Assembly: GCA_963701955.1 (NCBI GenBank) | Contig: OY969694.1 | Location: 992,001-1,056,000 of the forward strand | DNA: 64,000 nt | Direction of reading: 5' to 3' | Source: Bog-473 sp963701955 | Lineage (GTDB): Bacteria > Actinomycetota > Acidimicrobiia > Acidimicrobiales > RAAP-2 | Notes under the pieces: model-generated | Databases searched by the model: none | Seen by the model: the letters and a program-made list of their open reading frames with translations, nothing else | What the model was told of the DNA's origin: nothing | Translations under genes and position numbers: made by a program | Part shown: positions 25,436 to 34,096 of the stretch, in pieces | Layout: every line of letters begins with the position of its first letter | Position numbering within the stretch: the stretch's first letter is position 1

Positions 25436-27921
25436 CTCCCGTTCAGGTCGTCGAGCTCCTCGGGTGTCATCAGGACGGCACGGGCCTTGGAACCCTCGCT
25501 CGGTCCCACCACACCTGCCGTCTCGAGGAGGTCCATGAGCCGCCCGGCCCGGGCGAAACCCACGCGGAGCTTGCGCTGCAGCATGGAGGTGGACCCTAGC
25601 TGGGAGCGCACGACCAGATCGCGCGCCTGCACCAGCAACTCGTCGTCGTCGTCGCCCAGGCCGGTCGTCGACGGCCCGTCGTTGATCCCCTCGATCGCCA
25701 CGACCGCCTCGGTCTGGCCGCCTTGGGCGTGCCAGTGGCGCACGACATCGCGCACCTCCTCCTCGGACACCCACGGGGCCTGCAGGCGCCGGGGGATGTT
25801 CGAGGACGCGGTCAGCAGGAGCATGTCCCCCTTGCCGATGAGGCGCTCGGCGCCGGGCTGGTCCAGGATCACCCGGCTGTCGGCAAGCGACGACACCGAG
25901 AAGGCCATCCGGCTCGGGATGTTGGCCTTGATCACACCCGTGATGACGTCGACCGAGGGGCGCTGGGTGGCGATGACCAGATGGATGCCCACGGCCCGCG
26001 CCATCTGCGCGATGCGCACGATGGAGTCCTCCACATCGCGGGCCGCCACCATCATGAGGTCGTTGAGCTCGTCGACGATGACGAGGATGAACGGCAGCGT
26101 CTCGGGCGGCGGCGGCTCGTCGTCGAGCTCGGACTCGTCGTCGACGGCAGGATGGCCCTCGCCGAGCGCACGCGCCGCGGCCTCGCGCACCCGCCGGCGA
26201 TCGGACACCGGGGGCGGCGCAATGAGGCCCTCGGTCACCAGCTGGTTGTAGCCCGTGATGTCACGCACGCCGTTCTCGGCCAGCAGGTCGTAACGGCGCT
26301 CCATCTCCTTGACCGCCCACGCCAGCGCGTTGGCGGCCTTCTTGGGATCGACCACGACGGGATTGAGCAGATGGGGCAGGCCGTCGTACTGCCCGAGCTC
26401 GACACGCTTGGGGTCGACGAGGATCAACTTGACCTCGTCGGGTGTGTCGCGCATGAGGATCGACGTGATGATGGAGTTCATGCACGAGGACTTTCCCGAA
26501 CCCGTCGCACCCGAGATCAGCACGTGGGGCATTTCCGCCAGGTTCGCCATCACGGCCCGCCCGGCGATGTCGCGGCCCATGGCCACCTCGAGCGGATGGG
26601 TGGTCGCCGTTGGCGCGGCCTCCTTGGACTCGAGGATGTCACGCAGGGAGACCAATTGGCGCGTCCGGTTGGGTACTTCGACACCGATGGCCGACTTCCC
26701 CGGGATCGGAGCCAGGATGCGCACGTCGGGAGAAGCCATGGCGTAGGCGATGTCCTTGGACAGGCTCGTCACCCGGGCCACCTTGACCCCGGGACCGAGC
26801 TCGATCTCGTAGCGGGTGACCGTGGGCCCGACGCGGCTGCCGACCAGACGCGTCTCGACACCGTGGGCTGCCAGTGCGCGCACCAGGTCCTCACCGGCGG
26901 CGTCGATCTGGCGCTGGTCCTGGTGCATCTTCTTCGAGGCCGCCAACAGCGACATGGACGGCAGCACCCACTCGCCCGGGGCTCTGGACGCGGCCGCCAC
27001 GACCGGGTCGAGTCGAACCGGCTCGGGTTCAACGTCGAGCACAGGCTCAGACTCCTGGGAGTGGTCGAGATCGGCCTCGGCGGGAGGTTCGTCCGAAGGG
27101 TCGGGAGAAGCTGAGCCCGGCCCGGTCGCATCGGAAGCCGGCGACGCGGATTGGTCCCAGACCTTCTCCCACGGGTGCTCGGCGCCCGAATCGCGGGCGA
27201 CCACGAAGGGCTTTCCCCGCCACAGCTCCGCCAACCTGGGTCCGGCCGCCGACGCCCCGGCGCGCACCCAACGACCCACCGACGCCAGCGGGATCCCCGT
27301 GGCGATGAGCACGGCGGCGAGCACCACGGCAGCCAGGAGCACGGCGGCGCCGGCGCTCCCCAGTCCGGCGTGCAACGGACGACCGACGGCGGCGCCCAGG
27401 TACCCGCCTCCGTTCCGCAGCGCATGCGAGTCCGAGAACGCGGGCGCGTGCTTGGCCAACTCGGCCAGCCCGCACACGCCGAGCAGTCCGAGCACGGTGG
27501 CGACGACCAGGCGCCATCCGTCGACCCTCGGGTATCCCCCGACTGCGTCGGCATCATCGTCGCCATGGTGCGACGCGTGCCGATCGAAGAGCAGCGCGCA
27601 CCCGGCGGCGAACGCAACCAGCGGGAGGAGCACGCGGGCCACACCGGCCACCATGGCCAATCCGGTGTCGGCGGCGTGACCGACAGGTCCGAGCTGCTTG
27701 CCCCAGAGCGCGAGGGCGAGCAGCACACCCACGGTGATCAGGGCGACCGCGCAGAGATCCCGGGACTGAACCCGCCAGAACGGCGGTGGGGCGGACTCGG
27801 GTCGACGGTTCTGCTTCCCCTTCGGGTTCCCGTGGCGCGACGAGGCCCGCGCCCCCGAGGAGCGCGAAGAGCTGCGAGCGGCCGAGCGCGTCGTTGCGCC
27901 GCCGCGGGTCTTGGTCACCAC
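25432..27921 (-). CDS. ftsK: DNA translocase FtsK
   Basis: FtsK pumps DNA at the closing septum. The protein has an N-terminal membrane region with about four helices between residues 60 and 220, an acidic linker, then the alpha and beta motor domains with Walker A GATGSGKSS and Walker B ILVIVDELNDLMM. A C-terminal winged-helix gamma domain (MLQRKLRVGFARAGRLMDLLE) reads orienting sequences. I place the start at GTG 27921, since TAATCT lies just upstream and could be a -10 element giving a near-leaderless message; GTG 27966 is an alternative that adds 15 residues. XerC, its usual partner at dif, is encoded at 61210. Confidence 0.92.
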   Translation of the reverse strand: MVTKTRGGATTRSAARSSSRSSGARASSRHGNPKGKQNRRPESAPPPFWRVQSRDLCAVALITVGVLLALALWGKQLGPVGHAADTGLAMVAGVARVLLPLVAFAAGCALLFDRHASHHGDDDADAVGGYPRVDGWRLVVATVLGLLGVCGLAELAKHAPAFSDSHALRNGGGYLGAAVGRPLHAGLGSAGAAVLLAAVVLAAVLIATGIPLASVGRWVRAGASAAGPRLAELWRGKPFVVARDSGAEHPWEKVWDQSASPASDATGPGSASPDPSDEPPAEADLDHSQESEPVLDVEPEPVRLDPVVAAASRAPGEWVLPSMSLLAASKKMHQDQRQIDAAGEDLVRALAAHGVETRLVGSRVGPTVTRYEIELGPGVKVARVTSLSKDIAYAMASPDVRILAPIPGKSAIGVEVPNRTRQLVSLRDILESKEAAPTATTHPLEVAMGRDIAGRAVMANLAEMPHVLISGATGSGKSSCMNSIITSILMRDTPDEVKLILVDPKRVELGQYDGLPHLLNPVVVDPKKAANALAWAVKEMERRYDLLAENGVRDITGYNQLVTEGLIAPPPVSDRRRVREAAARALGEGHPAVDDESELDDEPPPPETLPFILVIVDELNDLMMVAARDVEDSIVRIAQMARAVGIHLVIATQRPSVDVITGVIKANIPSRMAFSVSSLADSRVILDQPGAERLIGKGDMLLLTASSNIPRRLQAPWVSEEEVRDVVRHWHAQGGQTEAVVAIEGINDGPSTTGLGDDDDELLVQARDLVVRSQLGSTSMLQRKLRVGFARAGRLMDLLETAGVVGPSEGSKARAVLMTPEELDDLNGR

Positions 27922-28005
27922 AGTGGAGCCGAGATTACTGGCTGACCTGGTCGTTCTCGCGGACACCCACGGGATGCCCCGTTCCCGCTCCGGTCCCTTG
28001 GCCTA

Positions 28006-28019
28006 CGAACATATGTTCG
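28006..28019 (+). promoter_or_regulatory. LexA operator ahead of the radical SAM gene
   Basis: CGAACATATGTTCG at 28006-28019 is a perfect palindromic match to the actinobacterial SOS box. It is followed at once by TATCCT (28021-28026), a good -10 element, and the ATG at 28033 lies about where transcription should begin, so the message is probably leaderless. The box would overlap the spacer between -35 and -10. Confidence 0.85.
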
Positions 28020-28032
28020 CTATCCTCGTCGC

Positions 28033-29067
28033 ATGGCGCTCCGGTGGACACTGGCGGAGAGCGAGGAGGTCGGCACCCTCTTTGCGGACGAGCGTGCGGC
28101 CGAACGCCACGTCGGCAAAGGTGCCTACCAGGGGATGGAGTTCCTCCACGTCAATGCCCGCACGATCGTCAACACGGTGCCCGAAGCGAGCCGCGTGCCG
28201 TTCCGGTACACGATCAACCCGTATCGAGGCTGCAGCCACGCGTGCGTGTACTGCTTCGCTCGGCCCACCCACGATTACCTGGGCCTCGGGATCGGAGAGG
28301 ACTTCGAGCGCAAGATCGTCGTGAAGATCAATGCCGTCGAGCGCTTGCGTGCCGAGCTGCGCTCGCCGCGGTGGCGCGGCGATCCCATCGCCATGGGCAC
28401 CAACACCGACCCCTACCAGCACGCCGAGGGCAAGTACCACCTGACCCGTGGAATCGTCGAGACGCTGTCGGGCGCGCGCAATCCGTTCAGCATCCTGACC
28501 AAGTCCACGCTGATCCTGCGCGATGCACCGGTGCTGGCTGCGGCATGCCGGCGCACCGAGGTGTCGGTGAGCTTCTCGGTCGGCACGCTCGATCGCGACG
28601 TGTGGCGCCTGACCGAGCCCGGCACTCCCCCACCGGACCGCCGGGTGACGGCGCTGCGCCGGCTGGCCGACCTGGGAATCCCCTGCGGGGTGCTGGTGGC
28701 GCCCGTCCTGCCCGGGCTCTCGGACTCCGAGCGCCAGCTGACCGAGGTTGTCGAGATGTGCGCCGACGCCGGCGCGCGGTGGATCGGCAGCGCGGCGCTC
28801 CATCTGCGGGGCCCGCTCCGGCAGCACTACTTCACCTGGCTCGGGCACGTCCGGCCCGATCTGGTGCGCTTGCACCGGACCCGCTTCGAGCGAGGCGCCT
28901 ACCAGCCCGAGGTCGAGCGGGAGCGGGTCGAACGGATCGTGCGTGAAGCAGCCACCGGATGCGGCGTCACGGGGCAAGACCGCTATCGAGCCCGCTCGGA
29001 GATGGATGCCCCATCCGCAAATCGAGCCGCGACCGAGGCAGGCGGCGGGCAACTCCGGCTGCTCTGA
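28033..29067 (+). CDS. Radical SAM protein of the spore-photoproduct-lyase-like Rv2578c group
   Basis: The 344-residue product has the radical SAM cluster motif in CSHACVYCF (CxxxCxxC, near residue 67), preceded by TINPYRGCSH, with TNTDPYQHAEGKYHLTRG downstream. This is the Rv2578c/SplB-like group. In mycobacteria Rv2578c is listed among genes with LexA boxes, and this copy also has a perfect box and a leaderless promoter. The reaction is not established; a DNA-lesion or nucleotide repair role is plausible from regulation alone. It is divergent from ftsK. Confidence 0.85.
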   Translation: MALRWTLAESEEVGTLFADERAAERHVGKGAYQGMEFLHVNARTIVNTVPEASRVPFRYTINPYRGCSHACVYCFARPTHDYLGLGIGEDFERKIVVKINAVERLRAELRSPRWRGDPIAMGTNTDPYQHAEGKYHLTRGIVETLSGARNPFSILTKSTLILRDAPVLAAACRRTEVSVSFSVGTLDRDVWRLTEPGTPPPDRRVTALRRLADLGIPCGVLVAPVLPGLSDSERQLTEVVEMCADAGARWIGSAALHLRGPLRQHYFTWLGHVRPDLVRLHRTRFERGAYQPEVERERVERIVREAATGCGVTGQDRYRARSEMDAPSANRAATEAGGGQLRLL

Positions 29068-29225
29068 GAGACCCCTGTCCCGCTCCGTGACGGAGGGACC
29101 ACAACGGGGCTCGATCAGCGTGTCCGACATCCCAGGTCACAGCCGCAATTGGGGTTGTTGCAATCCCTATTTACCTTCCCTGGCGGACCCTCAAGCCAGG
29201 CACAAACGGTGCCGATATCTCCCAT

Positions 29226-31976
29226 GTGACAGCGGATGGCGCCGAAGTCACTCGTCCGCGCGGAGACGGTGGGCCCATGGGGGAAGTCGAAGAGGTCGAG
29301 GGACACGGCGCCGGCGCAGGCGCCGGGATCGAGCCGAACCTCATCGCGGAACTGCCCGGCCCACTGCAGGCGGACGCCCAGCTCCAGACTGCCGCCGAGC
29401 GCCCGAAATGGCTGACCTCTGCGGCGATCAACGGCTTCTCGGCCTGTCTCGCTCTCGCAACGATCGCTCTCCTGTTCGGCCCTCTCCGGGGCACAGGACC
29501 GGTACGACTCCTGGTTCCGCAATGGCAGATGTTCGCCATCTTCATTGCGTTGTGGGTGGCCGCCCTGTGGGCGCCGGTCGAGCTGCACTATCGCGGCAAC
29601 ACGACGGCGATAGAGCTGGACGCGGTGCCGCTGTCCGTCGGCCTGGTGTTCCTCTCGCCGACTCTCCTCGAGCTGGGGTGCGTCGCCGGGGCAGTCTTCG
29701 TCTTCACCGCGGTGTACCGTCAGCGCCCCACGAAGCTCTTCTTCAACGTCGCCTCCCACGCCATTTGCGCCGCCGTCGCCGCAGTGACGTTCCGGGCCAT
29801 TCTCGGAGGACACAGCCCGGTCAGCTTGCGAGGGTGGGCTGCCCTTACGGTCGCGCTCTTCGCGAGGGAGATCATCGTCACCATAAACCTCGGAACAGTC
29901 ACGAGGTTGGCCGGACAAACCGCTGAGCGCCGAACTGGCTCCCGGTTCGTGACCCAAGCAATGTTCTTCGCCTCCAGCACATGCCTGGCCATCGTGGTGC
30001 TCGACGCTCTCTGGTTCAGTCTCCGCGCCATGGTCCCTCTCGTCCTGGTCGCCGCCATGATCATCGTCGCTTACCGCGGCTACACCCGCCTCACCTTGCG
30101 CTTTGCCTCGTTGCAGCGTCTCTATGACTTCAGCCGCGCTCTGGGTACGACCAACCTCGACCCGTCATCGATGAGCGTGGAGGTTCTGCGCCAGGTCTGC
30201 ACGGTGATGCGGGCACGCCGAGCCCAGCTGGTGCTGGCCGAGCCGTCCGGTATCCCGCGCCGAATCAGCTTGGACGACCACGGCCCCTCTGGCGTGGAGC
30301 CGATTGGCCTCGATGGCGCGTCGTTTGTCACTCGTTGCATCGATTCGGGGTTGGCGTCGTTGCACGTCGGACCGAACGCGCACCAACGCACGCACTACGA
30401 CCCTGTGGCCGGCAGGTACACGGCTGCTCTCGTCGCTCCGATCATGGATCAGAACGTGGCCATCGGGGCCATCGTCGCGCTCGACCGTGACGAGGAGCTC
30501 GACGGGTTCGACCAGGACGACTTGCGGCTCTTCGAGACGCTGGTTGCTCATGCGAGCGCCAACCTCGAGCGGGCTCGTCTGGTGGAAGAGTTGCGCTACG
30601 AGGTCGACAGCAAGTCTCATCAGGCTACTCACGACATGCTCACGGGTCTGCCGAACCGGATGCTGTTCTTGACCCGGGCAACCACTGCCCTCAGCGAGAG
30701 CACAGGCGTGGCCATTGTCCTGCTGGACCTCGACCGCTTCAAGGACGTGAACGACACGCTTGGTCATGCCATTGGAGATCGGCTCCTCTGTGAGATCGCC
30801 GAGCGACTCAGCCGAGCAATGCCAGCATCAGCGACCGTGGCCCGTCTCGGTGGGGACGAGTTCGCGCTCGTCCTTCCCGACATCACGGACGCCGCAGCTG
30901 CCGTCGAGCAGTTCAACGAGCTCCACGGCGTGCTCACCCAGCCCATCGAAATCGACGGTCTCACCCTGGCCGTGACAGCCAGCGCGGGCATCGCCCTCGC
31001 ACCGAACCACGGAGACGACGTCGCATTGCTGTTGCAGCGTGCCGACATCGCCATGTACGTGGCCAAGGAGCGCCACAGCGTGGCTGAGCTCTACTCCGTC
31101 GAGCATGACCAGAGCATGCGGCGGTGGCTGATGCTCGGCGGAATGCTGACGCACGCGCTCGCGACGAGGACCGAGCTCAGCGTCGTCTACCACGCTGTCG
31201 CCGACGTACAGACTCGTCAGGTCGTCCAGGTCGAAGCACTGGCCCGCTGGAACCAACCCGAGCTCGGTCCCGTTCCACCTGACGAGTTCATCGCCATCGC
31301 CGAGCAAATGGGGATGATCAGCCAGATCAGCGACTTCGTTCTCTCCGAAGCCTGTGCTCACCTGGCGGACTGGCGTCGGGCCGGGCTGAACATCGGCATG
31401 GCCGTCAACGTCTCGGGGCGTGAACTGGTCGACGGAAGTCTCCTCGACCGGGTGTCGCGCCATCTACAGACGAACGAGTTGCCGACGGACGCAATCACGT
31501 TGGAAGTAACCGAGACCGAAGTAATGGCCGATCTGCTGCAGGCCCAGCGGGTCCTCGATGAACTCGCCGGGCTCGGGATCCGCATCGCCATCGATGACTA
31601 CGGCACGGGTTACTCGTCCTTGGCCTACATCCACCGTCTCCCCGTCCAGAAACTCAAGATCGACCGATCCTTTGTCACCAACCTTCCCAACGAGCACAGC
31701 AACAGGATCATCGTGCAGTCGTCCATCGCCATGGCACACTCGCTCGGACTCAGCGTGGTCGCCGAGGGTGCCGAGGACGAGATGACCTGTGCCCTGCTGG
31801 CTGAGGCAGGATGTGACCTGATTCAGGGGTACTACCTCTCGAAGCCCCTCCCGGCCGACCAGCTGAAGAGTTGGCTCCTGCAGGGTGCCCGCCTCGAGTT
31901 CACACCTCTCGGTCACGAGGAGGCCGCCGAATCCTTCGTGCTCTCCTCGACGCACGGCCGCACCAACCTGGCTTAG
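29226..31976 (+). CDS. Membrane GAF-GGDEF-EAL cyclic di-GMP protein
   Basis: The 916-residue protein starts with about 70 polar residues, then a membrane sensor region of six to seven helices (about residues 70-290). A GAF-like domain follows (about 305-450). The GGDEF domain has the intact active site LGGDEFALV and DLDRFKDVNDTLGH. The EAL domain keeps VEALARW, LEVTETEV, IDDYGTGYSSL and KIDRSFV. Both the synthetic and hydrolytic active sites of c-di-GMP turnover appear complete, so the direction of net activity cannot be predicted. I take GTG 29226; an ATG at 29278 would drop 17 residues. It stands alone, with 249 bases upstream of 29226 free apart from the end of the radical SAM gene. Confidence 0.9.
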   Translation: MTADGAEVTRPRGDGGPMGEVEEVEGHGAGAGAGIEPNLIAELPGPLQADAQLQTAAERPKWLTSAAINGFSACLALATIALLFGPLRGTGPVRLLVPQWQMFAIFIALWVAALWAPVELHYRGNTTAIELDAVPLSVGLVFLSPTLLELGCVAGAVFVFTAVYRQRPTKLFFNVASHAICAAVAAVTFRAILGGHSPVSLRGWAALTVALFAREIIVTINLGTVTRLAGQTAERRTGSRFVTQAMFFASSTCLAIVVLDALWFSLRAMVPLVLVAAMIIVAYRGYTRLTLRFASLQRLYDFSRALGTTNLDPSSMSVEVLRQVCTVMRARRAQLVLAEPSGIPRRISLDDHGPSGVEPIGLDGASFVTRCIDSGLASLHVGPNAHQRTHYDPVAGRYTAALVAPIMDQNVAIGAIVALDRDEELDGFDQDDLRLFETLVAHASANLERARLVEELRYEVDSKSHQATHDMLTGLPNRMLFLTRATTALSESTGVAIVLLDLDRFKDVNDTLGHAIGDRLLCEIAERLSRAMPASATVARLGGDEFALVLPDITDAAAAVEQFNELHGVLTQPIEIDGLTLAVTASAGIALAPNHGDDVALLLQRADIAMYVAKERHSVAELYSVEHDQSMRRWLMLGGMLTHALATRTELSVVYHAVADVQTRQVVQVEALARWNQPELGPVPPDEFIAIAEQMGMISQISDFVLSEACAHLADWRRAGLNIGMAVNVSGRELVDGSLLDRVSRHLQTNELPTDAITLEVTETEVMADLLQAQRVLDELAGLGIRIAIDDYGTGYSSLAYIHRLPVQKLKIDRSFVTNLPNEHSNRIIVQSSIAMAHSLGLSVVAEGAEDEMTCALLAEAGCDLIQGYYLSKPLPADQLKSWLLQGARLEFTPLGHEEAAESFVLSSTHGRTNLA

Positions 31977-32376
31977 TCGCCCTCCCGTCGTCATCGGGCA
32001 TCGTCGGTCCGCGTCAGCCGGGCCCAGGGTCGCTGTCGTCGAATTCCGGCAGGGCGCGCCAACCCCCGAGCAGCTCGGTGCCGCGCCGATCACGGCGTGC
32101 TTCGGAGAAATCAAGAGCCTCGGAGGCGATTACTTCTGACGAGCCCGCGTCGGGTCAACTCGCCGCGCACATCCGGCTCGCCGTGCCTGGACATACCGGT
32201 TGCGTTGCCGTCGCGACGCCATATCCCCTGGCCACACGCAATGATCGCCCAACTTTTGGTTGCTAACCGGTTGCAAGTTGGACAAAACTTGTGCGCGGGA
32301 ATGCGAGGGTGCCGCATGCGCAATCGGTAAAGAGCCCCCGCATCCCCCGGTACCGCGAGACCAAAGGAGGTGTGAC
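31977..32376. other. 400-base intergenic region upstream of the short leader ORF
   Basis: No convincing gene lies here. A short inverted repeat CAAGTT-N6-AACTTG occurs near 32273-32290, and several A/T-richer stretches between 32250 and 32290 could hold the promoter for the leader and exporter genes, but I cannot assign -35 and -10 elements confidently. Confidence 0.4.
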
Positions 32377-32403
32377 ATGACTGAATTCCACTCTTGGCAC
32401 TAA
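32377..32403 (+). CDS. Eight-residue leader peptide candidate (MTEFHSWH)
   Basis: An ATG at 32377 is preceded by AAAGGAGGTG (32363-32372), complementary to the 16S rRNA 3' end and placed six bases after GGAGG, the best ribosome binding site I see in the window. The frame encodes MTEFHSWH and stops at TAA 32401-32403. A tiny ORF with so strong a site, followed within five bases by a hairpin and 250 bases later by an exporter gene, is the usual layout of a regulatory leader peptide. The sequence could also have been the start of a lost gene. Confidence 0.55.
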   Translation: MTEFHSWH

Positions 32404-32407
32404 GACA

Positions 32408-32537
32408 GGCGGCATCATGTTGCCGCCAATAATTCAGCTGATGTCGTACCTCCCCGAACACTCTCGGGGACCTGCGATATCTGCATCGGCACGGCGGGGC
32501 GCCGCCTTGAGCGATTGTCACGATTGCACAAGGCGGC
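32408..32537 (+). promoter_or_regulatory. Three consecutive hairpins in the exporter leader
   Basis: Perfect inverted repeats follow the leader ORF. GGCGGCA/TGCCGCC lies at 32408-32414 and 32421-32427 with a 6-base loop. TCCCCGA/TCGGGGA lies at 32451-32457 and 32464-32470 with a 6-base loop. GCCGCCTTG/CAAGGCGGC lies at 32501-32509 and 32529-32537. The first and third stems share the GCCGCC/GGCGGC core, so alternative pairing (32408 arm with the 32501 arm) is possible, as needed for an attenuator switch. The first hairpin is followed by the A/T-rich AATAATT. Confidence 0.5.
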
Positions 32538-32655
32538 ACCCGCCGTCTGCCGTCTCAGGGCGCACGCATGCCAATTCGAGATCGGCCACAGTCATCACAC
32601 GGAAGGGACAGCCATTCGTGACAATGTGGGTGCCGTGGCCGGTCGGGTGCGCACC

Positions 32656-33957
32656 GTGACGCAACGTCGGTCTCCCGCACATCACCGCCGATTGGGACGC
32701 GGATTCACTCGAATGTGGGTGGGCTTCACGCTGGCGAGCTCAGGTGATGGGTTGATCTTCGGCGCAGTTCCCCTTCTGGCGGTCGTCGTAGATCCCCGTC
32801 CTTTCGCTGTGTCGGCCGTCGTTGCTGCCGACAAGTTGCCCTGGCTGCTGATGGCGCTGCCGGCCGGGCAGCTGGCGGACCGGTTCGAACGGAGACGGGT
32901 GGCTGCCTTGGCCAACGTCCTGAGAGCCGCCGCCATGTTCGCCGCGGTGTTGCTGATCGCAAGTGGTGAGATCGCCCTGGCGTCGCTCATCACCCTCGTG
33001 CTGGTCAACGGCTGTGGGCGAGCCATCTACTACTCGTCGTTGCAGGCCATGGTGCCCAGCCTCGTCGACTCTCGTGATCTCGAGCAGGCGAACGGAATCT
33101 TGTTCGGCACCGAGGCAAGTGCCGAGGAATTGGCTGGACCGATCGTGGGAACGACACTCTTCTCCATCGCCAAGTCGCTCCCCTTCTTGGCCGATGGTTT
33201 CGTCCTTCTGAGTTCGTGCGTACCCCTGGTTGGCTCTCGTTCCAGGCGGACCGTTGAGAAGGGCGCCAATTCCTCTGGCTCCATGTGGGAGGGCCTCCAC
33301 CTGCTGTTCGCCGATCGCCGACTGCGGGTACTCGTGCTCATGGTGGCCTCACTGGCTGGTCTCCAAGGGATGGAGGCCGCTGTCCTGGTCCTCTTGGCTA
33401 CGACCGAATGGGGTGTTCGTCAGGGCGCCTACGGCCTATTCCTGGCCACCGGTGCTCTCGGTGCGATCGTCGGGAGCTTCGTAGCGGCCAACATCGTCAG
33501 ACGCCTGGGCGGGGCTCCCACGTTGATCGCAGCGGCCGTCATATCCGGCGTCGCCTACCTCATCATGGCGTGGGCGCACACCTGGGTCCTGGCTGCTCCG
33601 GCCTTCGCCCTGGTCTGCTTCGCCATTGATGTCGGTTCGGTCGCCGCCATCTCGCTCCGCCAGCGTCTCACTCCCGACCATCTGATGGGCCGTGTCGGCA
33701 GTGCGTGGCGCGGGATGGTTTGGGGCGCGGTTCCCGCGGGGGCGCTCATCGGGGGAGCGGTGGCCACGGCCGGGAGTCTCGTCACCCCCCTGATCTTGGC
33801 CGGCATTCTCCAGTGCGCCGTTGCCGTCGTCATGGCTCGTCCCCTGTTGCGTCACTTGAGTCAATCCCCTGATCGCCCGAGGTCGGACAACGCGGCGACG
33901 AACGAGCCGACCAAGACGCCAGAATCGCCACGACGCCGAGCCCGGGCCACCCGGTGA
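32656..33957 (+). CDS. MFS efflux transporter
   Basis: From GTG 32656 the protein is 433 residues with about 10-12 hydrophobic segments. The MFS signature after helix 2 is GQLADRFERRRV, and a related cytoplasmic loop occurs in the second half (NIVRRLGG). It resembles the MFS_3/EntS-like group that exports drugs or siderophores. The start is uncertain: the frame is open back to 32515, but that part overlaps the third leader hairpin and has no family resemblance. The hydrophilic C-terminal tail (about 35 residues) is rich in Arg and Pro. The upstream leader ORF and hairpins suggest induction by attenuation, possibly by an antibiotic that stalls ribosomes; this is inference. Confidence 0.82.
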   Translation: MTQRRSPAHHRRLGRGFTRMWVGFTLASSGDGLIFGAVPLLAVVVDPRPFAVSAVVAADKLPWLLMALPAGQLADRFERRRVAALANVLRAAAMFAAVLLIASGEIALASLITLVLVNGCGRAIYYSSLQAMVPSLVDSRDLEQANGILFGTEASAEELAGPIVGTTLFSIAKSLPFLADGFVLLSSCVPLVGSRSRRTVEKGANSSGSMWEGLHLLFADRRLRVLVLMVASLAGLQGMEAAVLVLLATTEWGVRQGAYGLFLATGALGAIVGSFVAANIVRRLGGAPTLIAAAVISGVAYLIMAWAHTWVLAAPAFALVCFAIDVGSVAAISLRQRLTPDHLMGRVGSAWRGMVWGAVPAGALIGGAVATAGSLVTPLILAGILQCAVAVVMARPLLRHLSQSPDRPRSDNAATNEPTKTPESPRRRARATR

Positions 33958-33986
33958 TCGCACCGGTCCGAAGCGATGCTCGACCC

Positions 33987-34059
33987 ACGCCGACCCATCG
34001 GCGTCGGCGGGCGGTCCTTGCCTGATGAATCAGGCCGCTCGCAAGGGCGAGCGGCCTGA
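33987..34059. terminator. Bidirectional terminator hairpins between the exporter and rnj
   Basis: Two hairpins fill the gap between converging genes. ACGCCGA/TCGGCGT has a 4-base loop (33987-34004). A strong perfect 13-bp stem TCAGGCCGCTCGC/GCGAGCGGCCTGA has an AAGG loop (34030-34059). The second is a convincing intrinsic terminator stem, though without a long T run. Confidence 0.7.
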
Positions 34060-34096
34060 GGGGGAGATCGGCGGGATCGTCATCGCGTCGCGCCGT

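Noticed and set aside
29074..29110. Terminator after the radical SAM gene
   Set aside because: The inverted repeat around 29078-29100 is imperfect, with a bulge and no T run, so it does not stand out from random GC-rich pairing.
31885..32139. Possible gene in the frame ending at 32139
   Set aside because: Most of it overlaps the end of the GGDEF-EAL gene in another frame, and the unique part has no recognisable motif or ribosome binding site.
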